A stretch of 64,000 bases of DNA from Erodium maritimum (Eukaryota; Streptophyta; Magnoliopsida; Geraniales; Geraniaceae). Numbering within the stretch: position 1 is the stretch's first letter; each line of letters opens with the position of its first letter. The translations under genes and the position numbers were made by a program. The notes under the pieces were generated by a model. The model saw nothing but the letters and a program-made list of their open reading frames with translations. It had not been told where the DNA came from and did not search any database. Shown piece after piece: positions 24,401-36,760 of this stretch. The stretch covers positions 68,433,675 to 68,497,674 of the forward strand of contig OY997594.1 of the NCBI GenBank assembly GCA_963921825.1, read 5' to 3'.

Positions 24401-27400
24401 ACATATTTTTCCATTTGCAGTCTGTGTTTAGAAACTTTAGTTCAGTTGTTGGTGTTTCTGTCTTTTCTTCTACTTGTGTGTGCATATATATATTTGGATA
24501 TAGTGTACTTAATATTCCGTCAAGTTTATGTGCAGCAAATTCTTCTGCTGAACGTCCACTGGTGAATGCTCCAACCTGGTCTCTACATTCCCAATCTGCC
24601 ACATCAGCTAAAACAGGACTGCACCAGACTCCTGCCAAGGTTGAGGGAACTGCTGATACAAATTTCGGGCAAGTTGGTCCTCAAGGAGCAAGAGATCAAA
24701 CCTTTAGGCCATTTAGTACTCAAACACCATTGAACACTTTGTCACATCAGCCTTTGCCAGCTATGAATCTCGCTCATTCTTCATCTTCTCATAATCATCA
24801 CTACGAAATTTCAAAGATTGTTCAGAATGTGTTACAGCCCCAGCTTCCAGAGCACCCCACATGGACTCCACCTTCAAGGGATTACATGAGCAAGCCATTG
24901 GGTTGTCAAATGTGCCAACTTACTATTACTGAGGTGGAAACTGTGCTCCTTTGTGATGCATGTGAGAAGGGCTATCACATGCAATGCCTGCAACCGTATA
25001 ATCAAAAAGGAATCCCCAGGGGGGCTGAGTGGCACTGCCCAAAGTGCTTGCAGTTAAGCAATGGAAAGCCTTTGCCCCCTAAATATGGCCGTGTCATGAG
25101 AAATTTAAGTTCACTAAAAACACCTTCTATTGCCTCTGGAGTTCAGCCATCTTCTGAAAAGAAAGGAAATTCAGATTTGAAAGCAAGTCAACAGAAGATA
25201 ACAGCAAACGGAAGCAACACTGTACAAAGTATTACATTCACTAGTACTAATATTAGCAACCATGTTGATGTGCCATCTAGTTCAAAGATTCCAAATGTTG
25301 GAGGAATGCAAGGGAATAATCTTTCTGCAAAACAGATGGGGGGCCAACACATTAAGCCTTCTGAATCATCTGAACCAGTTCCTGTATCAAAACAATTGTC
25401 TGCAGCTGAATCATCTGATACTGTCAATGATAAGATCAATAATTTGCAATCATCAGACAACCCACAAAATGCTGACACTACAGCGGCCCCTCAATTTGTC
25501 GAACTGGCATCAAAGAATGAAATCTCTGTGGTTGGAGTGTCAGATATGTCTTCTACTGAAAATGCTGACACCTTTAAAGCATGTGGTTTTAAGGTAGATG
25601 ACCTTGGAATCTCACAGCCGTCAAACAATGACAACTCTATGGTGAGAGACTCAGATAAGCCCCTCACAACTGATAATGTTGATGCCACATCAATATGCAG
25701 TGCAAATGGAGATGACCTTGACATCTCAGAACCCATATCTAGCAATGTTACCGGAGAGTGTGCTTTCTCTTCTGATAGCTCACTTGATGTGGGATGGATT
25801 GGTGATGCATTCCAAGTTGTGGATGGAAAAACATATTACAGATCTTGTTGTGTTGGTGGAGTATCATATAAGGTGCAGGATCACGTTCTTTTTCATTTTA
25901 GCCATGACAAATTGGCTCCTTCTAAACTTCAGGTACACACATTATCAGTTAGACCTAGATACTTCGTACTGAAATACTTATACGAGAAGTTTTCTCCACA
26001 AGTATTTCTAAGATCAAGCTCATGATGTTTTATGGCAGGCCATGTGGGAGGATATCAAAACTGGGTCAAAGTGGGTTATTGTCAATAGGTGCTACTTTCC
26101 TAGTGACTTGCCAGAAGTTGTAGGCTGTCCTCCTGCACCTGAAAGCAATGAGGTTATCTCTTTTGTTATTTCCTCTCTAGTCTCTCTCTTTCCTGTATGC
26201 TTGTTGACTGGCAATGGATTGAATCCGATGGTACTAGTACCATGTTGTCATATTCCTTTTGTTTTTTTTTATGTTTCATGTATTTCCTCTTTCTCATGTT
26301 ATAGTATGATATTAACTCATACAATTTTGTGTTGATTTGCCATAGGTATATGAATCTAATCATGATATCACAATGGTGGCTGGCCTAATTCAAGGGCCAT
26401 GCAAAATTGTCCGTACTACCAACTTTAGGGAAGAAAACGAAAGAAGAGATCGGACAGACACTGGAACAAATGAAGCAAAATGTCCCATTTTCCTTTGCAA
26501 GTATGTCCTTTCTTGCCAATTACTTCTGTAGGATTCAAATATTTTATATATATGTATGTCTGTTTGAACATGTTTGTGACCAGGTGTTCTGATTATCCGG
26601 GATTAGTCTTACCAAGGTTTTTGAAAATACTATTTCAATAAATTGCAAACTGAACCTCTGTATGTGATGGGAACGCCTCTAAAATAGATTAGTATGGTAA
26701 TTTTCACTTTGGGAATACAAAAAAGTAATAAGAGAGGCGGACAGACCAATAAATCGTATCAGTCGTATTCTTGAATTTGGAATGAAAAGAAGAATAATGC
26801 TTCCTAGCACGGGACACATAATAAGACCACTGAGATCAAAATAGCATTCACAGAAATGTTCTAACATAGAGTAGAATGGAAGATTGAGGAGATTAGTTGA
26901 CAACAGTAAAAAGATGGGTTGGGTGCCTAATTCCAATACAATAGGGGTCTATCAGTGCAAGTCAGCTGAACACCGTATGTGAGATATGTGTAATGAATTG
27001 ATAATTTTACATGCTTATTGTGAGATATAATAGAAAGGGAGAGAATGATAAAGAGTGTGTGTGAATCGGTTGAATTACTTTGGTAAGGTGTTAGCATTCT
27101 GGTAGAATGTCTTATGTTGAAGTAGGAGAAAATATGATTAATTTACTAATGATTCCATGTTTTAGTGATCCCATTCGTTACGTATCTTTCAAGAGCTTTT
27201 TATGTGCTTTTATACATGCATGTGATATATTGTGAGATTTTACTGAATTTTCTAATTTATGTAAAAAAAATATATAGCGCATACTATGGTTGATCTATTG
27301 AAATGCTGTCATGTGGTTGCTATTTATTGTTCACATGGTGGTTAGACTTATCATGGCTTTATCTTGATATGCACCAAGTAGGCTTGTGCAATGGTACTTG

Positions 27401-28350
27401 CAAACCAAAGTTCGAATTTGAAAGTGGGCTGGAAACATATGAAAGCATCTAAAAGCCAATTTTAACCAATACAGGAACACTTTTTGGTTTTTAATTTAAT
27501 GTTTTGAGTATTGTTTTGGGAAAAGAAGAAGCTGAAACACTTGTGACCTAAGAAGCCCAGATTCGGACATGGGGCACGATAGAAGCCCCTATTGTCAGGA
27601 GTGAGGGCACATAATGTTTGATTAAAAAATATCTATGTCATGTGAAAATCTTATGAACTTGTAATTTTTTAAAAAGTATTAAAGTTAAATTCAGTGAAAA
27701 CAAATCTCTTCATTTTGCATGCTAAGTCATTAGTCACTACAAGGCTATAAACTCCTAAGTTCAAGTTAAGAAGAAAGAACAAGCTAAGTCATTACAATAG
27801 GATTCTTGTGACCGTGTCCAACACGCGAATCAGACATGGTTCTTCTCCAACAATGGTGATTCGGTTCTTCATAGCTTACAATGCCATATTGCAAGTCTTT
27901 GCATCATTCAAGCTTCATCAGTATAATAAGCCCTATTGCATGCTCCCTATGTAGAAAAGAAGTGCATAATCTTAATATTTTTCATGATGAGATGATAGTT
28001 GTAGTCAAAGCATTTTGAACTTATCGATAAAATGATGACAAAAATGAAAAAAACTAGCCTCAAAGTGCAAAAACTATAACAAGCAATTTTACCGTTATCC
28101 TTACAAGCTTTGTATATGAATTATAGTTCATTGTATCTTACTTTGTTGATGCTTCTCCATGCAAGTGTTAATCACAAGAATATTATAAGTATCACGGCGT
28201 GCTTTCATTGTTGGTTTTTTGGTTTATTTTTGCTGAGTGTATGATCTGTTCTTATAGGCCTGAGCCATTGCTGCTTTATAATAACATTTTCTTCTTTCCA
28301 GATGGCTGTATGATGAATCAAAGGGGAGTTTCCAACCTATTTCTAGTTGA
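21455..28350 (+). CDS. PHD-finger and BAH-domain protein (RING/FYVE/PHD superfamily), complete
   Basis: Probable nuclear histone reader; the target is unknown. Exons: 21455-21886, 23473-23845, 24536-25932, 26039-26152, 26346-26500, 28302-28350. All splices are GT-AG and in phase, giving 839 aa. Residues 1-144 are acidic then helical, with a basic patch (KKARL). Residues 145-390 are Ser/Pro/His-rich and look disordered. Residues 392-439 form a C4HC3 PHD finger: C392, C395, C408, C411, H416, C419, C436, C439, with the usual Trp (434) two residues before the last Cys pair. A Ser/Asn-rich linker follows. From about residue 696 to the end is a BAH fold: YYRSCCVGG, AMWEDIKTGSKWV, NRCYFP, then SNEVYESNHDI and GPCKIV. 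The PHD-then-BAH order is the reverse of the EBS/SHL readers. By memory it matches Arabidopsis At3g20280, next to an LBP/BPI gene as here. The ATG lies in a good context (ccaccATGG). Confidence 0.88.
23887..24348. mobile_element. MITE (intron 2 of the PHD-BAH gene)
   Basis: Long inverted ends: it starts ggggtacttacagttcac and ends gtgaactgtaattacc, and the match continues inward for about 100 bases (tgcatgattttt faces aaaatcatgta; gctttgttttaatt faces caaaacaaagttt). AT-trinucleotide repeats lie inside. Its start is shared with the element at 15915. No exact target duplication. Confidence 0.8.
26501..28301 (+). other. Long last intron of the PHD-BAH gene, no gene seen
   Basis: About 1.8 kb, AT-rich, bounded by a gtatgt donor and a ttccag acceptor. 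I see no conserved domain, no clear inverted-repeat element and no RNA gene in it. Confidence 0.6.
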
Positions 28351-28488
28351 TCTGGTGATGCACATAATTTAGATGACATGATATTATTTTTTGTGGTGCT
28401 GGCTTCAGGGTGTTCCTTTTGAGCAGGTAATGAATATTTTTCGTTCAAGTTTTCATGTAAATGGAGGAAAATTGCACTCAGCTATCCG

Positions 28489-28731
28489 TAAGTATGCACC
28501 ATTCTCAACCAGCTACCCCCAAGTTCAAGAAGTTTTCGACAACCCCTCAAGTTTTTCTGGTCTCATTTTACTCCAGTTCCCTCAACTTTGGGGTGAAATG
28601 ACGAAAATAGCCTCATGAAAAAAAAAAAAAAAAAAAGGGGTTTTGTTCTTCACACTGAGAAGTTGAGGGAATTCGATTAAATTGGGATTAGAAAAACTTA
28701 GGGGTAGTTGATTAAGAAAGGTGCATACTTA
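28489..28731. mobile_element. Short MITE downstream of the PHD-BAH gene
   Basis: 243 bp beginning taagtatgcacc and ending ggtgcatactta, exact inverted repeats of 12 bases that continue imperfectly for about 37 (agctacccccaagtt faces aacttaggggtagtt). An 18-base A run lies in the middle. No certain target duplication. Confidence 0.78.
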
Positions 28732-29500
28732 AGGGTATTTTTTTTATCGCACTCATACTTAGGGGTAGTTGAGTGAGATTATCCCTAATAACAACTTTGC
28801 TCATCTTGTTTTTCCATTTCTCTTAATGAGAATGTCTGAAGTTTGTACGGAATGCATATTTTTTTTTGTACAGAACGGGTAGCAGATCTGGGATTCAAAC
28901 AGTGTAGTAGTAAGCAAGTTTCACTAATCTGTCAGTGTACAAATATGTAACTGTAGCTCTAGTTTGTGTATCGTCTTTCCAATACCAATTCAATATGAAA
29001 TGATTGTGATCCCTTTTTATTATCGATGTTTCGAACCAGCAATTACATTTTGACTAAGTTACAAAATAATAGTTTCTGCTATGCTTCTACTGTTTTCAGT
29101 GGTTCTTAAACAGCATGATGGGTTTGAAGTAGGTCATTGACTATACATTATAGAGAGCATGGTTTAGTGCTCATTTTCTGTTCACTTCAAGCTGTGAAGT
29201 GTTGTTGCTTAGTAATCAATATCATTTTCTTAGCTGAGAAGCTATAGCCATGTGCATGGTGTGATAGTTTATATGCTTTGATGTGTGATATAAAATGATT
29301 GTGCACTCTCGTTGTTGGAAGAATATCATTTTAAGATGGATATCACATCTTACTGTAAACATATAATTTGATATATGTTATGACTTGTGAGACTATCTTC
29401 TTTTTTATGCAATTGACCTTTTGAGTTACCATATTAGGGATTCTTTTTTCGAAGATCGAAACATAAGGAAGACACTTAGTAATTTAATCAAGGGGTTTGA
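28732..29500. other. Intergenic, no gene seen
   Basis: AT-rich without a sustained frame. Starts with a second partial copy of the MITE end (catacttaggggtagttga at 28752-28771). Confidence 0.5.
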
Positions 29501-30430
29501 TATCCCTCTTTCTCTCTCCAGAAAAAAACCCTTAAAGCTCTTGAACCCTTCTGTTCGAGGCGATGTCGACGACATGGTTTTTTGATCATGGTTGTCACCG
29601 GAGGCTTTATAGTCTATTCGTTTATGCTGTCTTCCACCCTTCCGTTGTGTGTTGTGCTTACTTCATCTCGGATTTGGCTTAGATCTGGAGCTCGGTGTTC
29701 TTTGTCCTCATCACACTTTTTTTTATTGTCTGGTTGGAGTTTGTTGCCCGATGGTTAGTCCACAACTGTGGAAGAAGTTTTGAGTGTGGATCTTGAGTCG
29801 ATGGACTCAGATATGCCTTTAGTGGACTATCTCGGTGTTCGCCAGAGTTTGGGTCGAATTCGAGGTAAGGGGCTCGTGGTTTTCTCTTCTCGATGTGTCG
29901 TTTGTCTCTTTCGCGCAATCCTTGTTTAACTTCTTATTCCTTGGGGTTAGAGAAAGCTTGATGCTAACTCTCCCTTATAGTGGTATTCTCGTTATATCTC
30001 CGGTGGTTTCGTTTTTGCCTCTTTTGTGGCGACCTTGATAGGTTGTTAGACTCGGCTTGGGATTCTATCCTTCTTTGTCGTCTGGTGGTGAGCTTAGTAA
30101 AGGTCGGAGCTTCTCTCCTGTTGGTTTTGGCCACAACCCGCGTCCTTTTGGTTGTCGTGAGATGAGTCTGGTGATCTGTCCGCTTTGCGTTACTGGTGGG
30201 GTGTTTTGGCTCATGCTTCTTTGGGTCTCTATTTATGCTATGGTTTTAAGGACTGGTGGTGGTCGAGTTTTCGTTCGGACGGTGGTAACTGAACAAGGTT
30301 TCAGTACATATATTTCAACTGCATGCGTGAGAGGTGCTTGGGGTTCGAGGTACCTCAGGTCTCATGTAGCTGTTTTTTTCGTTTTTGTTTTTTGTTTACT
30401 TTTTGTGTTAGTTTGGTTGGTGGGCATTAT
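29500..30430 (+). mobile_element. T-rich retroposon-like segment
   Basis: Starts with a CT-rich leader (ccctctttctctctccag) and continues as GT/T-rich sequence with several overlapping short frames. This make-up is shared with the segments at 14.5, 35.2, 38.9 and 62.8 kb, which I take to be non-autonomous LINE derivatives. No domain is readable and the ends are uncertain. Confidence 0.35.
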
Positions 30431-30499
30431 TGTGGCCCATATTAGTGATTTTTGGGCTTCATGGTTGAGAAAATTTAAAACCGTAGAGAAGGATGTGTC

Positions 30500-30850
30500 G
30501 GCTGCGACATAGCCGACTACTGTAGTTTCAGGGACGCCTCTAGGGACAGGCGACATTCTAGGCGACGACAACAGCAAGGGCGGCGGCGACTTCAAGGACG
30601 ACAGCGGCAACATCAGGGACGACAGCTGTAGAGACGGAAACCCCCGAGGCAAAGGAGAAACCGAAACAGATCGGGAGATGCGCCGTTGGTGGTGGGAGGC
30701 GGCCAACGCCGCGGTGGCTAAAGATGACTTGAAAAAAGCCCTAGCAGAGGATCCAAAGAAAAAGTGCAAAGAAGAGATTGGGAAGAAGAGAGAAGAAGAA
30801 CCATGACATAAACTATGACAATTGTCGTAACCATAGTCATGAAAGTGTAG
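30500..30850 (+). repeat. Unclassified repeat, copy 1 (inverted partner at 36.8-37.2 kb)
   Basis: GC-rich, purine-rich segment with repeated ggcgacgac-like words, then gacggaaacccccgag and gccctagcag, ending in accatgacataaactatgac. The minus strand of 36780-37160 carries the same order of words (gcctctagagacag, gacggcggcagc, ggaaacccccaa, accctagcag, accatgacataggtcatga). The strand that reads toward ccctagcag is the likely sense strand. No known domain. Confidence 0.6.
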
Positions 30851-31560
30851 ACGACGATAAGACTCTCAAAACACTAACGGAGCTTTTCCATGTTCTTAAT
30901 CTGTGCTGACTTGTAGTTACCATTTACCGCTGATTTGTTTAACTCATTCATGTTAATATTAATATATACCCCTCTTTCTAAAATTAATATATTTATCTCA
31001 TTTGATATCAAAACCCACACGTGAGTAATTCTTGTATGTTTCGAGGAACAGTGTTAGTGATTAAGCAGAAGACATAACAATTTCTTGAGCAGTGGATCAA
31101 AATTGTCGTGTGTTTTTTTAATGTTGATGACCCGACGAAGTGCCATGTGAAATATGCCAAGTCCTAAATTACATGCGAATCAGCAATTCCCGATAGATGT
31201 AGCTATAAATGATCTAGGTATAGTAGACTAGACATAACGAGCCTATGTAGATTGCTTATGTTAGACATGATCTCGACATGAACTTGCTTTAAGCAAACAA
31301 AGAATTATCTGGAGTAAGACCTTAAAGTTGATAGGTTAAGATTTTAATATACTTACTACATTTTTATAAACGCAAAGCTCTGATGCTTGTATTTTATGTG
31401 TAGATAAGGTGGATATCCACGATTATGGTATCATGTTGATATTTCATTTGTATAAATACTTAAATTGATAAGTAAGAATCTCAAACAATCAACATAGTAT
31501 TAAAAAATAGTCTAAATCTTCTTTTGTAAAGTTCTTTTTCTTCGGTCTCCTCTGTCTCCT
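30850..31560. other. Intergenic, no gene seen
   Basis: AT-rich sequence without a recognisable frame or repeat unit. Confidence 0.5.
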
Positions 31561-33020
31561 TATTTGTGTGCGTCCGCCCCTAATACCCACTCACTTGTCG
31601 TTGTTTACGATCATCAACCACGTAGTTGTATTGTCTCTTCTCCTTCTTGTACCTTTTGACAACATGTGTGATATTAGGCGTCTCAAGAGGTGCTACCGAA
31701 ACTCTGGGTAGGATTATTAAACCGGTCTTGCCGAGAAGAAAATCATCTTGACCCTCTCCGATCTCCCTACCACCGCTACCCACTACGACCCTAGCCACGA
31801 CCGTACTCGAATCGATATAATCTCACTCTCCCTCTCGACTGGTTCCATCTTGCCTGCATGTGTGACTGCGTCGACAAACCTCCCTCCGATGGTAGACCTT
31901 CTCGGCCTCTGATAGGGATTTGATGCTCTCTCCATGGATGTAGAGGAAGATCGGGTGGTCATGGTCCCACGGGACCCTATGGCTGAGCAGCGCGACGCCC
32001 AGACGGCGTTCGACCTGGCTGATCGCATGTTCACCTCCCGGCCAACCATCGATGGCCTCATGATGAAGGTCTAGAATCACCACGACCTTGTTATCAAGGA
32101 TTTAGGTTGGGGGATATCCGACTTTTTCTTTACCTCGCAGGTGGAAAAGGATCAGATCGAGCGTGGAGAGTCGTGGTCTTTCAAACGGGCTACATTCATC
32201 CTAGAGGTCATTCATCCGTAGGTGAACCCGACTATTCTTCTCTTCTCCCGTCTCCAAATGTGGGTGAGGTTGTACGACCCTCCCCCAGACGTGCTTACTG
32301 CCACTACAAGTTTCTAGGTGGGCGAAGGCCTTGAAGGCTATGTGGATGTCCAGACGGATAACTCGAGCATGGCCTGGGGTGGCACCCTCTTAGGGATCTG
32401 CTGCAATACGAGCGTCTCCCCTGTTTCTACTTCAGTTGCGGATGCATATGACACCTTGATGTTGCTTCGTCCAGAGGATGGATAGCTCATCGACCCCACG
32501 TTTCGACCTATCCCTAATGGATGCGGAGGCCCTAATTGTGCGCAGGGGAGTCCGGGTCCCCCCCCCCCCAATCCGATGATCTTGGAATGCCCACCGAGTT
32601 TTGGGCCGCTACACCCATGCTCTTATAGTTTGACACAAGATCTCCTGACTAATGAACCAGCATGCCCTTAGAGCTGGAAGCTCGCGCCCCTTTTTCTTGG
32701 CCCACCACTCCTAGAGGAAATTGATACTTGGACAATGGATGACGGGATTACAGAGGATCTCCTGCCTAGGGGAGGGTAGAGAAGCGAGGTAAGAGCAAGC
32801 CCCCCAGCCATGGCTCCTAATGTGCATTTTCCGACCTAGAAGAAGATGGGATTGGACAGCTTTCCCACCTCGATAGTGATGGAGAATCCAGAGAGGACAG
32901 AAGAAAGGTCTGCAAAGCAACCTTACTTGGACCAATGAGCTATTGGGTGACACATAGGGTGCTGTAGAGGAGGCATACCACACAACTCGATCCTGAGCCT
33001 CTCCTTTTTCTAGAGACCTC
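31560..33020 (+). mobile_element. Decayed DUF4283/zinc-knuckle ORF (copy 2)
   Basis: From about 31935 a broken frame reads MDVEEDRVVMVPRDP, then FFFTSQVEKDQIERGESWSF, ILLFSRLQMWVRLYD and LPPDV, the DUF4283 core. It is followed by GEGLEGYVDV and PCFYFSCGCICHT, which resembles a degraded zf-CCHC_4 knuckle, and then a proline-coding C run (32561-32570). In-frame stops and shifts are present. The SRLQMWV core is identical to that of copy 1 at 3.8 kb, so the two belong to one family. Element ends are unclear. Confidence 0.6.
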
Positions 33021-33269
33021 TTGGATGTCTGGCATCATCTTCACCTCTCTCCCCTCAAAGGGTTTCTATCGAGGGACCAACGTGTTCGTTACACAAAAAA
33101 AGTATATGAGAGTCAAGTCAGGAAAAATACAAGCAATGATAGTTATGCGCCTCTATTGAAAAATGGGTCCACCCCCTCAAAAGTCATTTGGACTAGCATA
33201 ATTTATGTTACCACTCATTTTTTATTAATAAAGTTTCTTCATTTATACTAAAAATTAATACTCATTTTT

Positions 33270-33640
33270 TTAATAAATATAATCAAAGATTCTCCACTAC
33301 TACTGAAGCACTCCTTGGTAACGCTATCCACTGCCTAGGATCCGCTACTCGTCGGTGAAAAACTTCTCCAGCGGATGCATGCGTCGGATAAGATCCGTCT
33401 CCAAAATCCCATAGAAATTTTCCGACATCCGGGTATATCTGTTGGGTAAGACATAACCTTACCCACGAATGGAATCCATTGGTGAAGTGTCTCGCATGGC
33501 CCACATATGTTATCTGTTGGTTAAATTTTTCACCAGTCCTACGGATAGTATTCGTTAGTTAACTTTTTTTCCAGTCCGACAGACATTTTCCGTTTGTTAA
33601 CCAACCAATCCGATCTGCCACTCGGTGATGTAAAATAAAA
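33270..33640. repeat. Degenerate sub-repeat block, possibly transposon end region
   Basis: Short related words around tccgacatcc, gtcctacggatag and gtccgacagacattttccg recur at 60-80 base spacing. Sub-terminal repeats of this style occur in CACTA elements, but no CACTA terminus is visible, so the class is a guess. Confidence 0.3.
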
Positions 33641-33969
33641 ATAAATAAAAAAATAAAAAACTATTTTGTCTCATAATACCCATCGGTCACATCAACCATT
33701 TCTCTCGATTCTTCTTTATAAAAATTGTTTCCTACTCTCGGGCTAACCTTCCTCAACACACCATTCTCCGGTATAGTTGGCTTTAGATTTTCCAAAAATG
33801 GTAGCAACAATTTCTCCGACAAAGGTAAAAGCAATTTCTCTGGCCCAATTTGTAGCAAAGTCTTCGGGGAAGGTTCAAAAAATACTTCGGCGAGACAGAC
33901 AACCCCAATATTTCATCCAAACCCCAACAACCACCTGACATTCCCTGGTGATAGGGAGTATGTCCCCAA

Positions 33970-34790
33970 CTCACAACCCTAACGGTACTATGACGACGGA
34001 GATGGTAAACATTTTTAGGAGGACCTGTGCATCCATCCCTAAACGCAGTCTTCTTTCTCTGCCTTGTCCCTAGTCCATACTTCCATTCCAATGTCAATTC
34101 TAACTCGGCCGCCGCCTCACATGTGAGTGAGGGTGCCACTTGCTCCGCCTCGTCGGGCACAACTATTTGGTAGCTGACGAAAGCCGAATAAGGTTTGTCG
34201 AACTCAATCCAAGGAGACCGCCCTTGTTAGTGTGTGGTTGAACCACTCGAAGGATCCGATCCTAGGCTTGATCTATACGGCGCATCGTTTTTGAGATAAC
34301 GTGAAAAAGGATGTCCTTATCGTGACCGTGGCAAGCGAGGAGAACGAGCGAAGCGGGAAAAATTGCATGAACTACTAGAGTGTGATGAACAGGAAAATGT
34401 AACAGTTTCAAGGGTGTCGGTCCAAGTTCAAACACATCAACCAAAGCGGTCCCTCATACGATCAACTCATGGTTGATGTGGAGCAGGATTGCAAGTGTCG
34501 ATCGGACCATGACTCCATCTGGAAGCACTGGTGGAACCTTGTCAGAGAGAAGCCCTGGTGGCACAAGCGGAGGGAAGACACTAGAGAATCCCAAAACTTC
34601 AACGACCCTGGTGTTAGAGATCGACATTCTCACTATCATCGTTGTCGAGGCAGAGGGAAATCCTGACCCGATACACAACCGGGGACATGAGGGCCTAAAA
34701 GCGGTGAAGGAGAGGAGATCAAGGGTCCAACCATGCCGCATGTGGATTCGATATTGAAATTTTTTTAATGAGAAGCATCGGGTGACACAA
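33970..34790 (+). pseudogene. Decayed ORF resembling transposon-linked SANT/NAM-associated proteins
   Basis: In one frame at about 34330-34570 the sequence reads ASEENERSGKNCMNY, CRSKFKHINQSG and IWKHWWNLVREKPWWHK. The last part resembles the W-x-L-r-x-x-P-K-W block of NAM-associated domains in PIF/Harbinger accessory proteins. Stops interrupt it. Weak call; it could be another repeat protein. Confidence 0.3.
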
Positions 34791-35159
34791 ATGAAGTCGG
34801 CGGAGAACCTCGTGCGAGATTATCATGAAACTCAAGAAAAGGACACCTCTGGAATGCACCCTGCAAATAAGGAGACCTATCTATTTTTTCTACGCATGGC
34901 TACATGGATCAATGAGTTGGTATGATGTGTTGTAGTTTTTATGAATCGGGTGTTTGTGCACTTTTCCCCCTTAAGGTATGTAGTTTGTATTTCTCGTTTT
35001 TAAAATTCTTTTTTTCCGTTTGTAAAAGTTTTTATGTAATTTCATTGACTTGTCCGATAATAGACGTGACCAAATCTATTCCCACATGATCTAGTAGACA
35101 AAATTTTAAGAGAGAAAACTAAAAAGCGAAGATTATAAAATTAACTAGGACATACAATC

Positions 35160-36130
35160 GAAAAGTTACTGAGAGAAGCTCTCACTTCTCACTACAAAGC
35201 CCTAGCCCTCTCCCTTCCAAAACTACCGCTATCCTTGCATCTTTCCTCCGTCGGCGACTCTTTGGTCTCCACGGCCATAGAGTCGCTCGTTGTGGCTTTC
35301 CTCTCCGTTTCTCCTCTCCCTCCTTGCTTCTTTGTTTCTCCACCCCTTCTCCCTTCTATTCTGGCTCGTAGGATTTGGGTGGTCTTTCCTCTTTTCTTTG
35401 CTTTGACTTCCCCGGCTCCGCCAAAGATCGGTTCCACCTTCAGATTTCATCCTCGGGTCAGATTCTTCCCCTTTCTTTCTCCTCCTCTCTGGATCTATTG
35501 ATTTCCCCTTTTCTGATCCCGCTTGTGGTGGTGCGACATTTGGTTTTCGGTGCTCGTCGTCGGGGTTGACCGACACGAGTTTGTTTTCAGCTTTAAGTTG
35601 TGGTTGGGAAACTTTAGATTTGGGGTAGGAGTGGTCGTTGGGGGTTGGTTTTTTGTTCCTCGACCGTTTTCTCGATGCTAGCCGGCGATTCTTAGCTCTC
35701 TCTTGGAGCTTGGGATTTGGGTGTTCACTTGTTAGCAGGTCATCTCTGGAGGGGTTGATTGTAGTTTTTATGGTCCTCTGTTTTTACTGGTTTTTGTGCT
35801 TAATACTTGTCAAATTTAGGTATTATAGACCTAGTTGTATTTGTTTTGGTATCCTTCTATTGTGTTTGGCCTTTTTACCTGATTAGGGTTAGGTTATGGT
35901 CGTTGTTCTTATTTGTTGGAATTCAGGTTTTTAAGAACCTTTGTTTTCTGGTTACAGACACTTATAGTTAGGTTGCTTAATGTTTTTTATTTTTCATATT
36001 TGAAAAATACGGGTAATAGATCTTTGTTGTACCCTTCGAATGGATTGGTTTCTCTTATTTGAGGTACCCGTGTGATATACTCTTGTTTGTAAAAAGGATT
36101 TTATCCTTAGTTTTTTTTTTCATTTTGAAA
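35160..36130 (+). mobile_element. T-rich retroposon-like segment
   Basis: Begins with a CT-rich leader (gccctagccctctcccttcc), is GT/T-rich in the middle, and ends in a T/A-rich stretch near 36120. Same composition and layout as the segment at 62.8-64.0 kb (there on the minus strand). No domain. Ends uncertain. Confidence 0.4.
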
Positions 36131-36760
36131 TTTTGGTTTTGTATTAAAATATATTGATACAAAAATATTAACTAGACCCCACATATTAATGAAATGAGTT
36201 ATCTCTTCTTTTCTATATCAAATCTTTGTAAATCAACAGTTTGAAAGCATGTGTAAGATGAATATTGAAAAGGGGTTGAGTTTTTATTCATAATGGAGCT
36301 TTAAAGAAGGAATTATTTTGACAAGACTTTGAGGGAATTTCAACCCTCAGCATGTGATTACCTTCCTATGTAATGTTTGGTTGATGGGGATAGCTTGTAT
36401 GAAAACCCGGGATCAGTTACCCCTAGGAGCAGCAGCAAAACAATTAGGGTTGAGAATAGTCATGTATTGGAAATGAATGGAGGCTATGAGTAGGGTAATA
36501 TTTTTTGACCTTACCTTTACTGTCTGTAATTTAAAGAGTGGAATAGGAGTGTTGTGATGTTGCCCAATCCCCAATAAATCCAAAACCACATTGTCACTGT
36601 GTTTGACTGATTTGGGCAAAGTTGTTCCTTTCAAATCATGCAAACTATGCTTTGGATTAGGTGTCCCCAATACACATGATATATGACTGGGCTTCACAAA
36701 ATTGAACTACATTAGTTTAAAATTTGACAGATACTCTCTCTAAACCTAGGAGCAGCTATT
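36130..36760. other. Intergenic, no gene seen
   Basis: AT-rich, no sustained frame or clear repeat. Confidence 0.5.

Noticed and set aside
24415..24535. In-frame upstream extension of the large PHD exon
   Set aside because: It is intron sequence: a gtgcag acceptor at 24530-24535 restores the frame with exon 2, and the extension is hydrophobic T-rich DNA.
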